Assembly (NCBI RefSeq): GCF_029023785.1
Contig: NZ_CP118955.1
Coordinates: 1,700,001 to 1,764,000 of the forward strand
Direction of reading: 5' to 3'
Length of the DNA stretch: 64,000 nucleotides
From: Enterococcus faecium
GTDB taxonomy: Bacteria; Bacillota; Bacilli; Lactobacillales; Enterococcaceae
Shown piece by piece: positions 18,490 to 28,985 of the stretch. The notes below the pieces were generated by a model. It searched no databases. It was not told the origin of the DNA and worked only from the letters and a program-made list of their open reading frames with translations. The number at the start of each line of letters is the position of its first letter. The stretch's first letter is position 1. Made by a program: the position numbers and the translations under genes.

Positions 18490-20643
18490 TTATTTTGCCA
18501 TGAACATATCATAATACGCGTCCATTATTTCTTTAGCAATCGTCAAGTTCATGTGGTCTTGTTCGTCTAATAAGTTCGGCAAGACAACACTGATGGCAAT
18601 TTCCGGATTGTCTGTTGGTCCGTATGCCACGATATTACTATTGACTGTCGTAATATCTGGATGACCTTCCGCAACCGTTTCTGCAGTCCCTGTTTTTGCG
18701 GAAAGGTCCATTTTCGCACTGGCTAATGGTTTGGCTGTTGTGTAAGGATCGGTACCATGGACAACTTGGTGGAATCCTTCACGGAGGATCGCCATATTTT
18801 CTGCAGAAATATTGACCGTATTTTCTACTGTTGTGCCAATTTCTTTCTTCACTTCACCCAAGTTTCCATTTTCGTCATTGCCATAGATCGCTTTGACTAG
18901 GTGCGGCTGTACTCGTTTCCCGCCATTAGCGACTGTTGAAGCATATTGAGCTAATTGGATTGGTGTATATGTGTCAAACTGTCCAAATGCCAAATCGGTA
19001 AAGTTACCTGGAGTATACCATTCTTTGCCATTATCCGCATTGAACTTCTTCATATAATCAACAGAACGTGAGATCCCAGGAGATTCATTCGGCAAATCGA
19101 TCCCAGTCGTTGTACCAAGACCAAACTCTTTGAAAGAGTCTCTCAATTGCTGGTAAGCTTTAGCTTCTTCATCTAAACTAGGTAGTCCCATTCCAGGTGT
19201 ATAGTCTAGTCCTAACATCTTTAACGCCACTTTGATCATATACGTATTAGAAGACAATTCCAATGCTTTGACTGCATCAAGAGCAACTTGTCCGCTTCGA
19301 TTAAAGACAGAGCTTTTTTCTGAAGCACCTTGCAGACGAATCGGCTCATCAATCAAAACTTGATTTCCGCTGATCGCGTTACTTGCCCAGCCTGCTGTCA
19401 AAGTACCAGCCTTGACTACAGACCCTGGAGCAAAGGCGCTAGTAATCGTGCCTAAAGCATTCTCGGTGATTTCTTTGGAACCTTGTTCATGACTGAAACC
19501 AGTCATTGCTAGCACTTCTCCTGTCTGAGGATTCATAGCCACTGCATAAGCACCAGGCGAATACTGTGCTTTGCCGTTGTTGATCAATGTTTGATAATTC
19601 CTTTTCAAAATTTCTTCTACTTTTGATTGGAATTCTGCATTCATAGATAACATTAAATTAGAACCTTTTTCCCCAGAGAAGATTTCTTTTTGATTCGAAA
19701 CATTTCCTTCATTATCAAGGGAAACTTCATATTGGGTTTTGGTTCCTTGCAGGACATCTTCATATTGTTTTTCCAAATAACTTTGTCCTACACGGTCATT
19801 CCGAGAATAACCTTTTGCTAGGTATTTCTCTGCTTCATCTGCTGGAAGTCCTTGCTTTTCAGTCGTCACACTGCCAAGAATACTTTTCAGTGAACTTGCT
19901 GCATTATATTCTCGTGTCCAGTCTGTGCCAGTCGAAACTCCTGGAAGTTCAGAAGCGCGTTCTGCCACAACAGCTAACTCTTGATCAGTAACACCAGAGT
20001 TTTTGATATAGACAGTGTTTAATTCATATGCACTATTCATCCGTTTAAAGATGGTAGCAATTTTTAATTGCTCCTCGTTTAAATTAATCTCATCAGCTGT
20101 GACTTTATTGACCATCGCACTATATTGTTCGCTGTTCCCTAATTGCTTTTCTTTTGCCGAAAGTCTTTTTGTGGCTTCTTTCAAATGTTTGGGATCAGCC
20201 AGCCAAAAATCTTTTTTATCTCTATCTGTCAGATTTTCATCTACCGGAACATCGATCAGCGAGTTCAGCTTCGTTGCGATTTCAAGCAAATCTTTAGCCG
20301 TAACTTGTGTTCCTCTCGTATATGTGATGGCCTGATTCGCTTTATTCGTAACTAAAGCTTTTCCTGTGGAGTCGTAGATCATTCCGCGAGGAGTACTTTC
20401 TTGGACCGTAATCGTAGAAGTAGACTTCACTCGCGCCTCCATCTCTTCGCCGTTCACGATCTGCAAATAACCCAATCTAGCAATCAACGCAACAAATAAC
20501 GTAAATATAATGAAAAAAAGAAAATTTAAGCGAAAAGGAACATGGGACCGGCGAAACGTTTTGTTCTTAGGTTCTTGTGCACCTTTTCTTATTTTTTCTA
20601 ACCAAGAAGTATTTAATATTTTTTTCATAAAATCTTTCATCAT
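18490..20643 (-). CDS. Class B penicillin-binding protein (PBP2B-type transpeptidase)
   Basis: Septal/lateral wall D,D-transpeptidase of 717 residues. A short cytosolic tail is followed by one membrane anchor (about 38-60), an N-terminal dimerisation/pedestal domain (about 65-330) and the transpeptidase domain (about 345-710). Active-site motifs are SVVK (S408-K411), SSN (464-466) and KTGT (650-653). The sequence fits the enterococcal class B PBP equivalent to B. subtilis PBP2B (E. faecalis PbpA(2B)); it is not the low-affinity PBP5. It is monocistronic and its 3' end abuts repeat A, which supplies the terminator hairpin. No PASTA domains. Confidence 0.92.
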   Translation of the reverse strand: MMKDFMKKILNTSWLEKIRKGAQEPKNKTFRRSHVPFRLNFLFFIIFTLFVALIARLGYLQIVNGEEMEARVKSTSTITVQESTPRGMIYDSTGKALVTNKANQAITYTRGTQVTAKDLLEIATKLNSLIDVPVDENLTDRDKKDFWLADPKHLKEATKRLSAKEKQLGNSEQYSAMVNKVTADEINLNEEQLKIATIFKRMNSAYELNTVYIKNSGVTDQELAVVAERASELPGVSTGTDWTREYNAASSLKSILGSVTTEKQGLPADEAEKYLAKGYSRNDRVGQSYLEKQYEDVLQGTKTQYEVSLDNEGNVSNQKEIFSGEKGSNLMLSMNAEFQSKVEEILKRNYQTLINNGKAQYSPGAYAVAMNPQTGEVLAMTGFSHEQGSKEITENALGTITSAFAPGSVVKAGTLTAGWASNAISGNQVLIDEPIRLQGASEKSSVFNRSGQVALDAVKALELSSNTYMIKVALKMLGLDYTPGMGLPSLDEEAKAYQQLRDSFKEFGLGTTTGIDLPNESPGISRSVDYMKKFNADNGKEWYTPGNFTDLAFGQFDTYTPIQLAQYASTVANGGKRVQPHLVKAIYGNDENGNLGEVKKEIGTTVENTVNISAENMAILREGFHQVVHGTDPYTTAKPLASAKMDLSAKTGTAETVAEGHPDITTVNSNIVAYGPTDNPEIAISVVLPNLLDEQDHMNLTIAKEIMDAYYDMFMAK

Positions 20644-20936
20644 TTCCTATCCTTCCGCCTATTTACATTCATGCTTCATTGTACCCAAAAACTTCTTAAT
20701 AAAAAAGAAAAAATGGGCGGAGCAAGAAATTCTTTACCTAATTTCAAGATAAAATCAACTTTTTGTTTCACAGCAATCACTTAAAGTTACATATCCAACT
20801 ATTTTTTTCATTAAAAAATAAACTTATTTTTGAAAATTATGTTTTCTTAAGTCGTGAAACACTTTGATGGATCATTTATTTGTGGAAAACTACGTTTTGT
20901 TATTCTAAAAAACTTATATAAAAAATAGTAAGGTTT

Positions 20937-21785
20937 TTATTTCGAATCCATAAAATATTCTTGGATTGCTTCTCGTGTTTTTTTCACTTTTTCGCTAAGC
21001 TTTTCGTTTTTAGCCATATAGAAATAAAAAATGATATCGATCGTAGCAAATTGGGCCAAAAGTGAATTAGTTGCCGCACTTCGATTCGTGATTTCTTTTG
21101 GTCTAGATGTTTGTACGAGTACATCGGCTATCTTGCTAAGCGGGTTATTTCCAAATTGCGTCAACGCAATGATTTCGATATTCATGCTTTTCGCCAGCTC
21201 GGCTAATGCGACTACATCTGCACTTCTACCTGAGTTTGAAACAAGCCAAAGCACTTTCTTTTTCTCATTGCTGACAAGTTGCGGGAGAAAGACGTGGATA
21301 TCTTTTTCAAAAATGATTGGCTTACCGACACGAGACCATTTTTGCAGAATATCTTTTACTACTAAAGAAGAGGCGCCAACCCCATATAAAAAAACAGTCT
21401 CTGCCGATTCCAAACACTCTACGACTTTTTGGATCGTTTCTTCTTCTAGAATATCTACTGTTTCTTTTATCGCTACTTGTGCATTGTTACCAAGTTTGTT
21501 TTTGATAGAGTAAAAGGACTCATTTGCTTCTATATCACTAAAACCTTCATCGATTCCAGTCTGTAGTTCTGTTGAAATCGTGATTTTGAAGTCCGTCAGA
21601 CTTTGAAAACCGATTTTTTTGGAAAAACGTACAACTGTCGGCGCACTCAACCCGGAAGCTTCTGCTAATTCATTAGCTGTCATTGTAGGGACCTTCTCAA
21701 TATTACCGATAATGTAGTTGGCCAACTTTTTTTCTGCTGAAGAATAATCTTCCATCATACTTTCAATACGACTAATTACGCTCAT
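20937..21785 (-). CDS. MurR/RpiR family regulator with SIS domain
   Basis: A 282-residue repressor/activator. The N-terminal HTH (about 1-77) contains MTANELAEASGLSAPTVVRFSKKIGF. A SIS sugar-phosphate-binding domain (about 105-240) carries VFLYGVGASS and LVSNSGRSADVV. Such proteins sense phosphosugars and control catabolic or amino-sugar genes, but no sugar operon lies beside it. The start is the ATG at 21785, after GGTGGAGG; the GTG 12 nt earlier is inside that ribosome site. The 290-bp gap to the PBP gene shows only AT-rich DNA and a possible TACAAT -10 for the PBP gene near 20681. Confidence 0.9.
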   Translation of the reverse strand: MSVISRIESMMEDYSSAEKKLANYIIGNIEKVPTMTANELAEASGLSAPTVVRFSKKIGFQSLTDFKITISTELQTGIDEGFSDIEANESFYSIKNKLGNNAQVAIKETVDILEEETIQKVVECLESAETVFLYGVGASSLVVKDILQKWSRVGKPIIFEKDIHVFLPQLVSNEKKKVLWLVSNSGRSADVVALAELAKSMNIEIIALTQFGNNPLSKIADVLVQTSRPKEITNRSAATNSLLAQFATIDIIFYFYMAKNEKLSEKVKKTREAIQEYFMDSK

Positions 21786-21862
21786 AAGTTCCTCCACCCT
21801 TTTAATGATAGTCTATGTAAGTATACCATATCAGACCCTTATTCACGGTCGTATACTGGATA

Positions 21863-21975
21863 AAAAAACAAAAAAACAATCCGCCCAACAGAATATCTTA
21901 TCCTATCAATCCCACAGATTCTATTGAGCATCTGTGTCTTTGAGGAATACCTGTTATCTATTGTTCGGATTGTTT
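21863..21975 (-). terminator. Large structured terminator after thrS
   Basis: Perfect 10-bp closing stem (21874-21883 with 21966-21975), followed on the minus strand by U-rich runs. The stem encloses about 82 nt with a further pairing AACAG/CTGTT (21887-21891 with 21951-21955) and an inner hairpin CACAGAT/ATCTGTG (21913-21919 with 21930-21936). It is much larger than a normal intrinsic terminator. Confidence 0.7.
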
Positions 21976-22009
21976 TCTATCTACTACTTTTTTACAGGAA
22001 ATTTACCTA

Positions 22010-23950
22010 TTAGTTTTCTCTGCTGTAATTTTTGACTTCTGCTTCCATAGCATCAATAAAGATATTCAAATCTTCTACAGCTGTTTCTTTACTTCCATAA
22101 CGACGTACGTTCACTGTTGCATCTTCCAATTCCTTGTCTCCAACAACCAATTGGTAAGGGATCTTTTGTGTTTGAGAGGCACGTATCTTATAGCCCATTT
22201 TTTCATTACGATCATCAACTTCTACACGCAACCCCTTCATTTGCAAACGTTCTTTGATTTCATAAGCATAATCGCCATGTGCATCAACAGAAACAGGGAT
22301 GATTGTTGCTTGTATAGGTGCCAACCATGTTGGAAAAGCGCCTTTGTATACTTCTGTTAAATAAGCAACAAAACGTTCCATTGTAGAAACGATTCCGCGG
22401 TGGATAACTACTGGACGATGCGTATTTTCCCCGTCTTCTCCAACATATGTCAAATCAAAGCGCTCTGGCAATAAGAAGTCTAATTGTATAGTTGATAATG
22501 TTTCTTCTGTACCAAGAGCTGTTTTGACTTGAACATCTAGTTTTGGTCCGTAAAAGGCTGCCTCGCCTTCTGCTTCAAAGTAATCTAGTTCTAATTCATC
22601 CATAGCTGCTTTCAGCATTGCTTGGGCTTTTTCCCACATTGCGTCATCATCAAAATATTTATCTGTATTGTTTGGATCGCGATAGCTCAAGCGGAAACGA
22701 TAATCTGTAATATTGAAGTCAGCATATACTGCCACCATCAATTCAAGCGTACGTTTAAATTCATCTTTGATTTGATCAGGACGAACAAATGTATGACCAT
22801 CATTCAACGTCATTTCTCGTACACGTTGTAAACCTGACAAAGCACCTGATTTTTCATAGCGATGCATCATTCCTAATTCAGCGATACGAATTGGTAATTC
22901 ACGATAAGAATGGATCGTGTTTTTGTAGACCATCATGTGATGAGGGCAGTTCATTGGACGAAGAACAAGCATTTCGCCATCTCCCATATCCATTGGCGGG
23001 AACATGTCTTCTTGATAATGATCCCAATGTCCAGATGTTTTGTACAACTCAACATCTCCCATTATTGGTGTATATACATGTTGGTAACCTAGACTAACTT
23101 CTTTGTCTACGATATAACGTTCGATCGTGCGTCGGATTGTTGCCCCTTTTGGAAGCCAGAATGGCAAACCAGAACCTACTTCTGGGGAAACCATGAATAA
23201 GTCAAGTTCTTTTCCTAGTTTACGATGGTCTCTTTCTTTTGCTTCTTCACGGAGACGGATATATTCTTTCAAAGCTTTCTTGTCAAAAAAGGCTGTCCCG
23301 TATACACGTTGCATCATTTGATTGTTTGAGTTTCCACGCCAATAAGCACCTGCCACTGATAATAATTTAAATACTTGTATACGGCCAGTGGATGGAACAT
23401 GTGGTCCACGACACAAATCGATGAATTCGCCTTGTTGATAAGCAGTAATCACTTCTTCTTCTGGCAATTCACTAATCAGTTCTACTTTGTACGGATCACT
23501 TGCAAAAATTTCTAATGCTTCCTGTTTTGAAAGAACACGGCGTTCGATCGGCAGATTTTCTTTGACGATTTTCATCATTTCTGCTTCGATTGCCGGCAAA
23601 TCTTCTGCAGTTACTTGGTTTTGTCCATTATCTGTATCGTAGTAAAACCCTGAATCGATAGCTGGTCCAACGCCAAAGTGGATATTTGGATAGAGGCGAC
23701 GCATGGCTTGGGCCATCAAATGAGCTGCTGAATGACGGACTAAGCCAAGTGCATCTTCATGGTCTGGTGTGATGATCTCAATACTTGCATCTTCCTCGAT
23801 TGGACGAGTCAAATCAACGAGTTTTCCGTTCACTTTACCAGCTAAAGCTTTTTTTGCTAAGCTTTTTGAAATGCTTTCAGCAATTGCCAATGTTGTTGTT
23901 CCAGACTCAAATTCTTTGACTGCACCATCTGGAAAAGTAATTTTTATCAT
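22010..23950 (-). CDS. thrS: Threonyl-tRNA synthetase
   Basis: Class II synthetase charging tRNA-Thr. The 646 residues are the standard bacterial length. Domains are N-terminal TGS (about 1-63), editing domain with [16 protein letters not shown] (about 65-225), catalytic core with [13 protein letters not shown] (zinc Cys and motif 2 region) and [11 protein letters not shown] (motif 3), and an anticodon-binding domain (about 540-640). A T-box leader (24004-24238) controls it and a structured terminator follows. Start ATG is preceded by AAGGAGGAAA. Confidence 0.98.
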   Translation of the reverse strand: MIKITFPDGAVKEFESGTTTLAIAESISKSLAKKALAGKVNGKLVDLTRPIEEDASIEIITPDHEDALGLVRHSAAHLMAQAMRRLYPNIHFGVGPAIDSGFYYDTDNGQNQVTAEDLPAIEAEMMKIVKENLPIERRVLSKQEALEIFASDPYKVELISELPEEEVITAYQQGEFIDLCRGPHVPSTGRIQVFKLLSVAGAYWRGNSNNQMMQRVYGTAFFDKKALKEYIRLREEAKERDHRKLGKELDLFMVSPEVGSGLPFWLPKGATIRRTIERYIVDKEVSLGYQHVYTPIMGDVELYKTSGHWDHYQEDMFPPMDMGDGEMLVLRPMNCPHHMMVYKNTIHSYRELPIRIAELGMMHRYEKSGALSGLQRVREMTLNDGHTFVRPDQIKDEFKRTLELMVAVYADFNITDYRFRLSYRDPNNTDKYFDDDAMWEKAQAMLKAAMDELELDYFEAEGEAAFYGPKLDVQVKTALGTEETLSTIQLDFLLPERFDLTYVGEDGENTHRPVVIHRGIVSTMERFVAYLTEVYKGAFPTWLAPIQATIIPVSVDAHGDYAYEIKERLQMKGLRVEVDDRNEKMGYKIRASQTQKIPYQLVVGDKELEDATVNVRRYGSKETAVEDLNIFIDAMEAEVKNYSREN

Positions 23951-24003
23951 AATAGTTTCCTCCTTGAAATGTTTTGATTGATCAGATCATCAAGCTGAAA
24001 AAC

Positions 24004-24238
24004 AAAAAAATCCTAGCATCTCTTGAAAAGAGATACTAGGACGAAAAGTTCGTGGTTCCACCTAATGTTCAAACGCAAATGCGTTCCTCAAGCGTTGTAA
24101 CGGTCCGACCGCCCTTGCTTCAACAAGGGTTTCGAAAGTGGTCATCCTTTGGTTTTCTCCTGGAAAAGTTTCAGCCTAGCTTTTCCTCTCTTATCGAAGA
24201 CTCTCAAATTCAGTTGGCTTTCTCATCAATCAATTATG
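24004..24238 (-). promoter_or_regulatory. T-box riboswitch of thrS
   Basis: On the minus strand the conserved T-box AGGTGGAACCACG (24063-24051) precedes an intrinsic terminator. The terminator has a roughly 13-bp stem (24011-24041) and a U run (24010-24004). Upstream are Stem I and linker sequences (about 24238-24080). The bulge reads UGGA, which would pair with a tRNA ending UCCA, consistent with tRNA-Thr. ACC threonine triplets lie in the plausible specifier region near 24140-24165, but I could not fix the specifier loop. Uncharged tRNA-Thr should favour antitermination and raise thrS expression. Confidence 0.9.
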
Positions 24239-24243
24239 TGTTT

Positions 24244-24272
24244 ATTTAACCACTAATAAATAGAAAAATCAA
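24244..24272 (-). promoter_or_regulatory. thrS promoter
   Basis: Minus strand: -35 TTGATT (24272-24267), 17-bp spacer ending TGG, -10 TTAAAT (24249-24244), immediately upstream of the T-box leader. Confidence 0.65.
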
Positions 24273-24286
24273 GTGGGAAACTAAAC

Positions 24287-24466
24287 TTATTTTTTCCATT
24301 CCCCATTTACACCGTATGTTCCTTTTTTCATCTCATTGATGATGACATGGATGTGTTCTTTTGGTGCCTGCGTGTTTTTATGAACAGCTTCCGTGATATC
24401 TTTCATCATATTTTCTAATTGTTCCGGACTGCGACCTTCTACTAATTCGACATGTACGAATGGCAT
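24287..24466 (-). CDS. 4-oxalocrotonate tautomerase family protein
   Basis: A 59-residue small tautomerase. After Met removal Pro1 ([12 protein letters not shown]) would be the catalytic base, and the beta-alpha-beta fold ends in YGVNGEWKK. Family members interconvert keto and enol forms of 2-hydroxymuconate-like acids. There is no aromatic-degradation context here, so the true substrate is unknown. The start is the ATG at 24466 after GAGGAGAG; a longer frame upstream would put extra residues before Pro1 and abolish the mechanism. It follows the metal ATPase by 46 bp and may share its transcript. Confidence 0.88.
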   Translation of the reverse strand: MPFVHVELVEGRSPEQLENMMKDITEAVHKNTQAPKEHIHVIINEMKKGTYGVNGEWKK

Positions 24467-24512
24467 AATGCTCTCTCCTCTTTCTGATCGTTCTTTTTTC
24501 AACTCGATTCTA

Positions 24513-26336
24513 TCATACTATGTTTGTCTTGGGTACTGAATCAGGAAAAATGGCTGGATCTTTTTTTGCTCTCAAGGCACTCAAAATAGAGACCGTATCC
24601 ACGACTTCTTGCAAAACAGCTCCGAATAATGCGGGGATTAGTCCCGTACTTGCAATTAACATCAAAAAAATACAAATAAAGATGCCAATCAGTACAGACT
24701 GTTTCGCTATTCTCATCGTATCTCTTGAAATCACTACTGCTTTTGCTACACGCAAGAGATCATCTTTCAAGATGACCGCATCTGCACTTTCACTAGCAGC
24801 TGTAGAACCATGTGCCCCCATTGCAATACCGATATCTGCAGCAGCAAGTGCTGGAGCGTCATTCACGCCGTCTCCTACCATCGCAACAGGTCTTTGATCT
24901 TTAGGGATACTTTCTAAAATGGTCAGTTTATCTTGAGGCAAGCTACGGGCATGTACAGAATCTAATTGGACTTTTTCTGCAATCGTTTGAGCAATGGCAG
25001 ATCCATCCCCGGTGATCATCATCAAATTTTTCACATCAAGTTTTCTTAGCTCCTTGATTGTCTTTGCTGCTTCTGGGCGAATCTGATCCGAAAATAGGAT
25101 CGTTCCTGCAAAAGATCGATCAATTGTTACATAGATTGCTGTATTGGACGTTTCTATTTCTTCAGCTGAAACAAAAGAGGCACGTCCAATCTTTACTTCA
25201 TGATTATTGACTACTGCTTGGATTCCTTGACCGGTCACTTCTTTCAGTTGACTAACAGGATACAGTTGGCTGTTTTTCACGTTGTTCACTAACGAACGAG
25301 CTAAGATATGGCTAGATTCCTGTTCTGCACTAGCTGCATACAGAAGTAGCTCTTCTTTTTTTATTCCATTGACTGGCTGAATCGCCTCTACTTCCAATAT
25401 CCCTTTGGTAAGCGTTCCTGTTTTATCAAAAGCAATCGTTTTTGTACGTGCGAGCTTTTCAATCGTTGTTCCAGTTTTTACAACGATCCCGTTTTTACTT
25501 GAACGGCTCATTCCTGCAACTAAAGCAATGGGCGCAGCTAGAATCAGTGGACAAGGTGATGCCACTACCAGTACCTCAGCAAATCGTAAAGGGTCTTTTG
25601 AGAACCACCAAGAAATACCACCGATCAAATAAGCAATCAACGTGAAAGGGACTGCATAACGATCAGCTAAACGGACAAATCGGGCAGGCTTTTCTTTTGA
25701 TTCTTCGACTAGTTTAATAATCATTTGATACTGGCTGTCTGCGGCACGTTTTTCAGCGATCATTTGGATCGATCCGTCTCCATTTAAAGACCCTGACATA
25801 ATCTGATCTCCAGGTTTCTTGGTTTCCGGGCGGGACTCACCTGTCAAAGAAGATTCATCGACCGAAGATTCTCCTTTGGTCACTCGACCATCTGCGGGTA
25901 CAAGTTCGCCAGGCTTGACTAGTAACTGGTCATCAATATTTATTTCATCGATTACTATATCCTGCAATTTTCCTTCTTTGAATCGATGGGCAATTCTTGG
26001 GGTGTTATCTAACAAAGACTGCAGTTCTTTACCCGCTCGTTTATTAGCGTAATCCTCTAGACTATCTCCGCCCGTAAGCATGATCAATATCATCAAACTA
26101 GCCCAGTATTCTTTGACGGCTAATGTTGCAAGGATTGCGGTAATCGCTAATACATCTACGCCATATCTTCCTGAACGTAACGTCTTGATCATTTCCAAAA
26201 ACATCAAGAAGGCGAGAATCCCTCCAGTAAATGCGACAATCGCAAATGCAAGGGCCGGCTGGTGAAAAACAAATTCACTTAATAAAGCTATCCCACCAAT
26301 AAGCAAAGTAAGTAAAAATTTTTTGAAATGTGTCAT
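24513..26336 (-). CDS. P1B-type heavy-metal-transporting ATPase (SPC motif)
   Basis: A 607-residue P-type ATPase without an N-terminal HMA metal-binding domain. It has actuator motif SLTGES, phosphorylation motif [11 protein letters not shown]-binding region with SSHILA (HP-like), and hinge [10 protein letters not shown]. The membrane metal site in the M4-equivalent helix reads SPCPL rather than CPC. The last helix has [17 protein letters not shown] proteins include the P1B-4 class (Co, Fe or Zn export, e.g. CoaT/PfeT/CtpD), but that class normally has HEGGT/HEGST in the last helix, so the metal cannot be assigned. A divergent helD gene lies upstream. Confidence 0.88.
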   Translation of the reverse strand: MTHFKKFLLTLLIGGIALLSEFVFHQPALAFAIVAFTGGILAFLMFLEMIKTLRSGRYGVDVLAITAILATLAVKEYWASLMILIMLTGGDSLEDYANKRAGKELQSLLDNTPRIAHRFKEGKLQDIVIDEINIDDQLLVKPGELVPADGRVTKGESSVDESSLTGESRPETKKPGDQIMSGSLNGDGSIQMIAEKRAADSQYQMIIKLVEESKEKPARFVRLADRYAVPFTLIAYLIGGISWWFSKDPLRFAEVLVVASPCPLILAAPIALVAGMSRSSKNGIVVKTGTTIEKLARTKTIAFDKTGTLTKGILEVEAIQPVNGIKKEELLLYAASAEQESSHILARSLVNNVKNSQLYPVSQLKEVTGQGIQAVVNNHEVKIGRASFVSAEEIETSNTAIYVTIDRSFAGTILFSDQIRPEAAKTIKELRKLDVKNLMMITGDGSAIAQTIAEKVQLDSVHARSLPQDKLTILESIPKDQRPVAMVGDGVNDAPALAAADIGIAMGAHGSTAASESADAVILKDDLLRVAKAVVISRDTMRIAKQSVLIGIFICIFLMLIASTGLIPALFGAVLQEVVDTVSILSALRAKKDPAIFPDSVPKTNIV

Positions 26337-26566
26337 TGTTTTTTCTCCTCTTTTATGTGACTTAGAGAGGTTAGTAATAAATTTCCAGCTGCCTCTTTCA
26401 TCTTAAGCATAGTCCTTGACTAGCACTTTTTAAAACAATAGGCCTTAATTGAAAACAACTATCACTATCAGCGTTTCCAAAATTCATCAGTTCTACAAAC
26501 AAAAATATTCAGCAAGGATTACTTTTTCGATTCATCAGTTAAAAAGTACCTTTTTTCGAAAAACTA

Positions 26567-26575
26567 TGCTATACT
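26567..26575 (+). promoter_or_regulatory. Extended -10 promoter of helD
   Basis: Plus strand: TGC-TATACT, about 38 bp upstream of the start, with no good -35 at 16-18 bp. The extended -10 may suffice. The rest of the 277-bp divergent region holds AT-rich DNA and a GATAGT repeat near 26458-26473 (see findings). Confidence 0.5.
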
Positions 26576-26613
26576 TTTAATTCGTTATTTACGGCGGAAG
26601 GAGCAAACATGCG

Positions 26614-28893
26614 ATGAATGAGAAACAACTAGAACAAACGCACGTGGATGAAACGATCGAACTAATCCAGATCGAACAAAATATGCTGGATACAAAACAA
26701 CAAGAATTGACTCAGGAAATGAATCATTCGACAAAAGACACAGCTAATCACAAGATTCGAGCTGGTTCCAATGAAGCTTTTTATGAATCTGCTGTTGAAT
26801 ATCGCCAACATGAGCAGGAATTGCTTTTGAAATACCATACTCTTGAAGCACAGCAAAAACGCCTGCAAACGTTGTCTGTCATGAAAGATAGTCCTTATTT
26901 TGCCCGTATCGACTTTAAAGAAGACCGTGAAACAGAAACATTATATCTAGGTATCGCTTCTTTAAGAGATCTGGCAGAAGAAACAATCGTTATTGACTGG
27001 CGCGCACCAATTGCCAATCTTTATTATGAAGGTGAGATTGGTCCCGCATTTTATGAAACTGAAACAGATAGAATAGATGTCGATCTGCAGTTGAAACGAC
27101 AATTTAAAATCCAAGAAGGACGTATTTTATCTATGGTAGATACGTCGGAAGTAATCAATGATGACTTTTTGCTAGAGATATTGGATGAATCATCAAGCAA
27201 CCATATGAAAAACATCGTCTCTACGATACAAAAAGCACAAAATGCAATCATTCGGGACACAACAAGTAAAGTAATGCTGATTGAAGGAATCGCCGGAAGT
27301 GGAAAGACATCCGCTTTGCTTCAACGTATTGCTTTTCTGTTGTATCATAATCGCAAGTGGCTCGAGGCTGAAAACGTTCTTCTATTTTCACCCAACCATT
27401 TGTTTTCTGATTACATCTCGACTGTATTGCCTTCATTAGGTGAAAGCGGCGTGCCTACACAGACATTCAAAAATTATTTGGTGCAGCTGCTGCCAGAGTT
27501 TTCTTTACTAGATGAACAGCAACAAGAAAGTGGTTTTTTGCTAGGGGAAAAAGATCCGATACAAGTGATGAAAAGCGGATTGACCTTAGTCGATCAGATT
27601 GATCGCTATATCCAAGGCATCACAAACTACGGTCCCTTGTTCCGTGATATGAAAATAAATGGCCGTACGATCCTATCAAAGGAATCGATTCGCCAATGGT
27701 ATAAAGAAACAAATGAACAATTACCTTTACATCATAGACTCTCTCTATTACAAACGAAGCTCCTGAAAAAATTAGGCGGTCTGCAAAAAGACGAAACACG
27801 TCAGCAATGGGTCAAAGATCTGGCGGAAGAACAGCTCCAAGAACTATACGCAACAGATCCAAATCTTGAATATACAGAACAAAAGGAGCGTTCATTACGT
27901 AAAAAACTGGCCAACCAAATCGTACGTAAAAGATTCCGTCGAATCCATCGAGGGATCATGAATTATCAATTTGTCAATATAACGAAACAATATCTCCACT
28001 TTCTACAAACTGTGCCACTTTCTCTTCTAACACGACATAAAATCAGCGAGACCAGATGGCAGGAACATTTGACAACTGTTCGTACACACTTGCGTCAAAG
28101 AGAATTGCGTCAAGAGGATGCTGTACTATTCTTTTTACTGATGCGCCGAACATATCCAGTGACGGTTACACACAAAGCTCGCTATATCTTTATTGATGAA
28201 ATGCAGGATTTCGCACCATCACAAGTGGCATTGCTGCAAGCCTTGTTCCCAAAAGCAAATTTGACTTTCTGTGGAGATCTAAATCAAAATGTCTTTGGAA
28301 ATGAAACGATCGTTGGATCATTGGAAGACCTTTTCGTGGACCGTGAAGTCACTCGTTTCCAATTAACGACAAGCTATCGCTCCACAAAAGAAATCACTGA
28401 TTTTGCTAATCATTTTATTGTGAAAGAACATCAAGTAGAAACAACAGCAAGAAAAGGAGACCTTCCTTTGCTCATCCAAGGAACAACAGATGATATCAAA
28501 TTGAATTGGTTAGCAGATACCATTCGAACGACTCAGGGAAAAGTCCGGTATTGGCGTACAGCAATCATAGCTAAAACACAAGAAGAATGCGAAGCTCTTT
28601 ATGCTCAACTGCCAGACGAGTTGAAACAACAAGTCCAGCTGATTTTAAATGAGAGTGACTTTATGAAACGTTCCATTATTTTACTTCCAGCCTTTTTAGC
28701 AAAAGGTCTGGAGTTTGACCGAGTTTTCTTGTGGGATGTAGATGCAGAACATTTTTCTTCTCAGCAAGACAAATTGATCCTTTACACCATGTGTACACGT
28801 GCGATGCATGAATTGACCCTTTTTACCTCCAATAATGAAAGTCCTTTGTTAAACAATATGGATATTTCATCTTATGAGAAAAAAGTACTGTAA
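26614..28893 (+). CDS. helD: HelD-like RNA polymerase recycling ATPase (UvrD/Rep superfamily)
   Basis: A 759-residue SF1 helicase-like protein. The N-terminal coiled-coil arm (about 1-85) is inserted into the RNAP secondary channel in the HelD family. Walker A GIAGSGKT is at about 227-234. The Walker B region IFIDEMQDF, QLTTSYRST and a C-terminal UvrD-like domain with LAKGLEFDRVFLWDV and YTMCTRAM follow. HelD removes stalled RNAP from DNA after transcription. Length and layout match B. subtilis HelD (774 aa). The ATG at 26614 is 10 nt from GGAAGGAG. A second ATG 5 nt earlier opens a two-codon frame (see findings). Confidence 0.92.
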   Translation: MNEKQLEQTHVDETIELIQIEQNMLDTKQQELTQEMNHSTKDTANHKIRAGSNEAFYESAVEYRQHEQELLLKYHTLEAQQKRLQTLSVMKDSPYFARIDFKEDRETETLYLGIASLRDLAEETIVIDWRAPIANLYYEGEIGPAFYETETDRIDVDLQLKRQFKIQEGRILSMVDTSEVINDDFLLEILDESSSNHMKNIVSTIQKAQNAIIRDTTSKVMLIEGIAGSGKTSALLQRIAFLLYHNRKWLEAENVLLFSPNHLFSDYISTVLPSLGESGVPTQTFKNYLVQLLPEFSLLDEQQQESGFLLGEKDPIQVMKSGLTLVDQIDRYIQGITNYGPLFRDMKINGRTILSKESIRQWYKETNEQLPLHHRLSLLQTKLLKKLGGLQKDETRQQWVKDLAEEQLQELYATDPNLEYTEQKERSLRKKLANQIVRKRFRRIHRGIMNYQFVNITKQYLHFLQTVPLSLLTRHKISETRWQEHLTTVRTHLRQRELRQEDAVLFFLLMRRTYPVTVTHKARYIFIDEMQDFAPSQVALLQALFPKANLTFCGDLNQNVFGNETIVGSLEDLFVDREVTRFQLTTSYRSTKEITDFANHFIVKEHQVETTARKGDLPLLIQGTTDDIKLNWLADTIRTTQGKVRYWRTAIIAKTQEECEALYAQLPDELKQQVQLILNESDFMKRSIILLPAFLAKGLEFDRVFLWDVDAEHFSSQQDKLILYTMCTRAMHELTLFTSNNESPLLNNMDISSYEKKVL

Positions 28894-28895
28894 GT

Positions 28896-28937
28896 AAAAA
28901 GACAACTGCTATCATTAATGTTAGCAGTTGTCTTTTT
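28896..28937. terminator. Terminator of helD, probably bidirectional
   Basis: Perfect 16-bp stem (28896-28911 with 28922-28937) with A and T runs at the two ends of the arms. It lies between helD and the convergent hypothetical gene. Confidence 0.9.
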
Positions 28938-28985
28938 ATTTACAATAATAATTGCAGAAAAAGTAATTTAATCATTTAAGGTCAT

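Noticed and set aside
20510..20752. Plus-strand 80-codon frame near the PBP gene start
   Set aside because: Antisense to the PBP N-terminus, with no ribosome site and no recognisable protein features.
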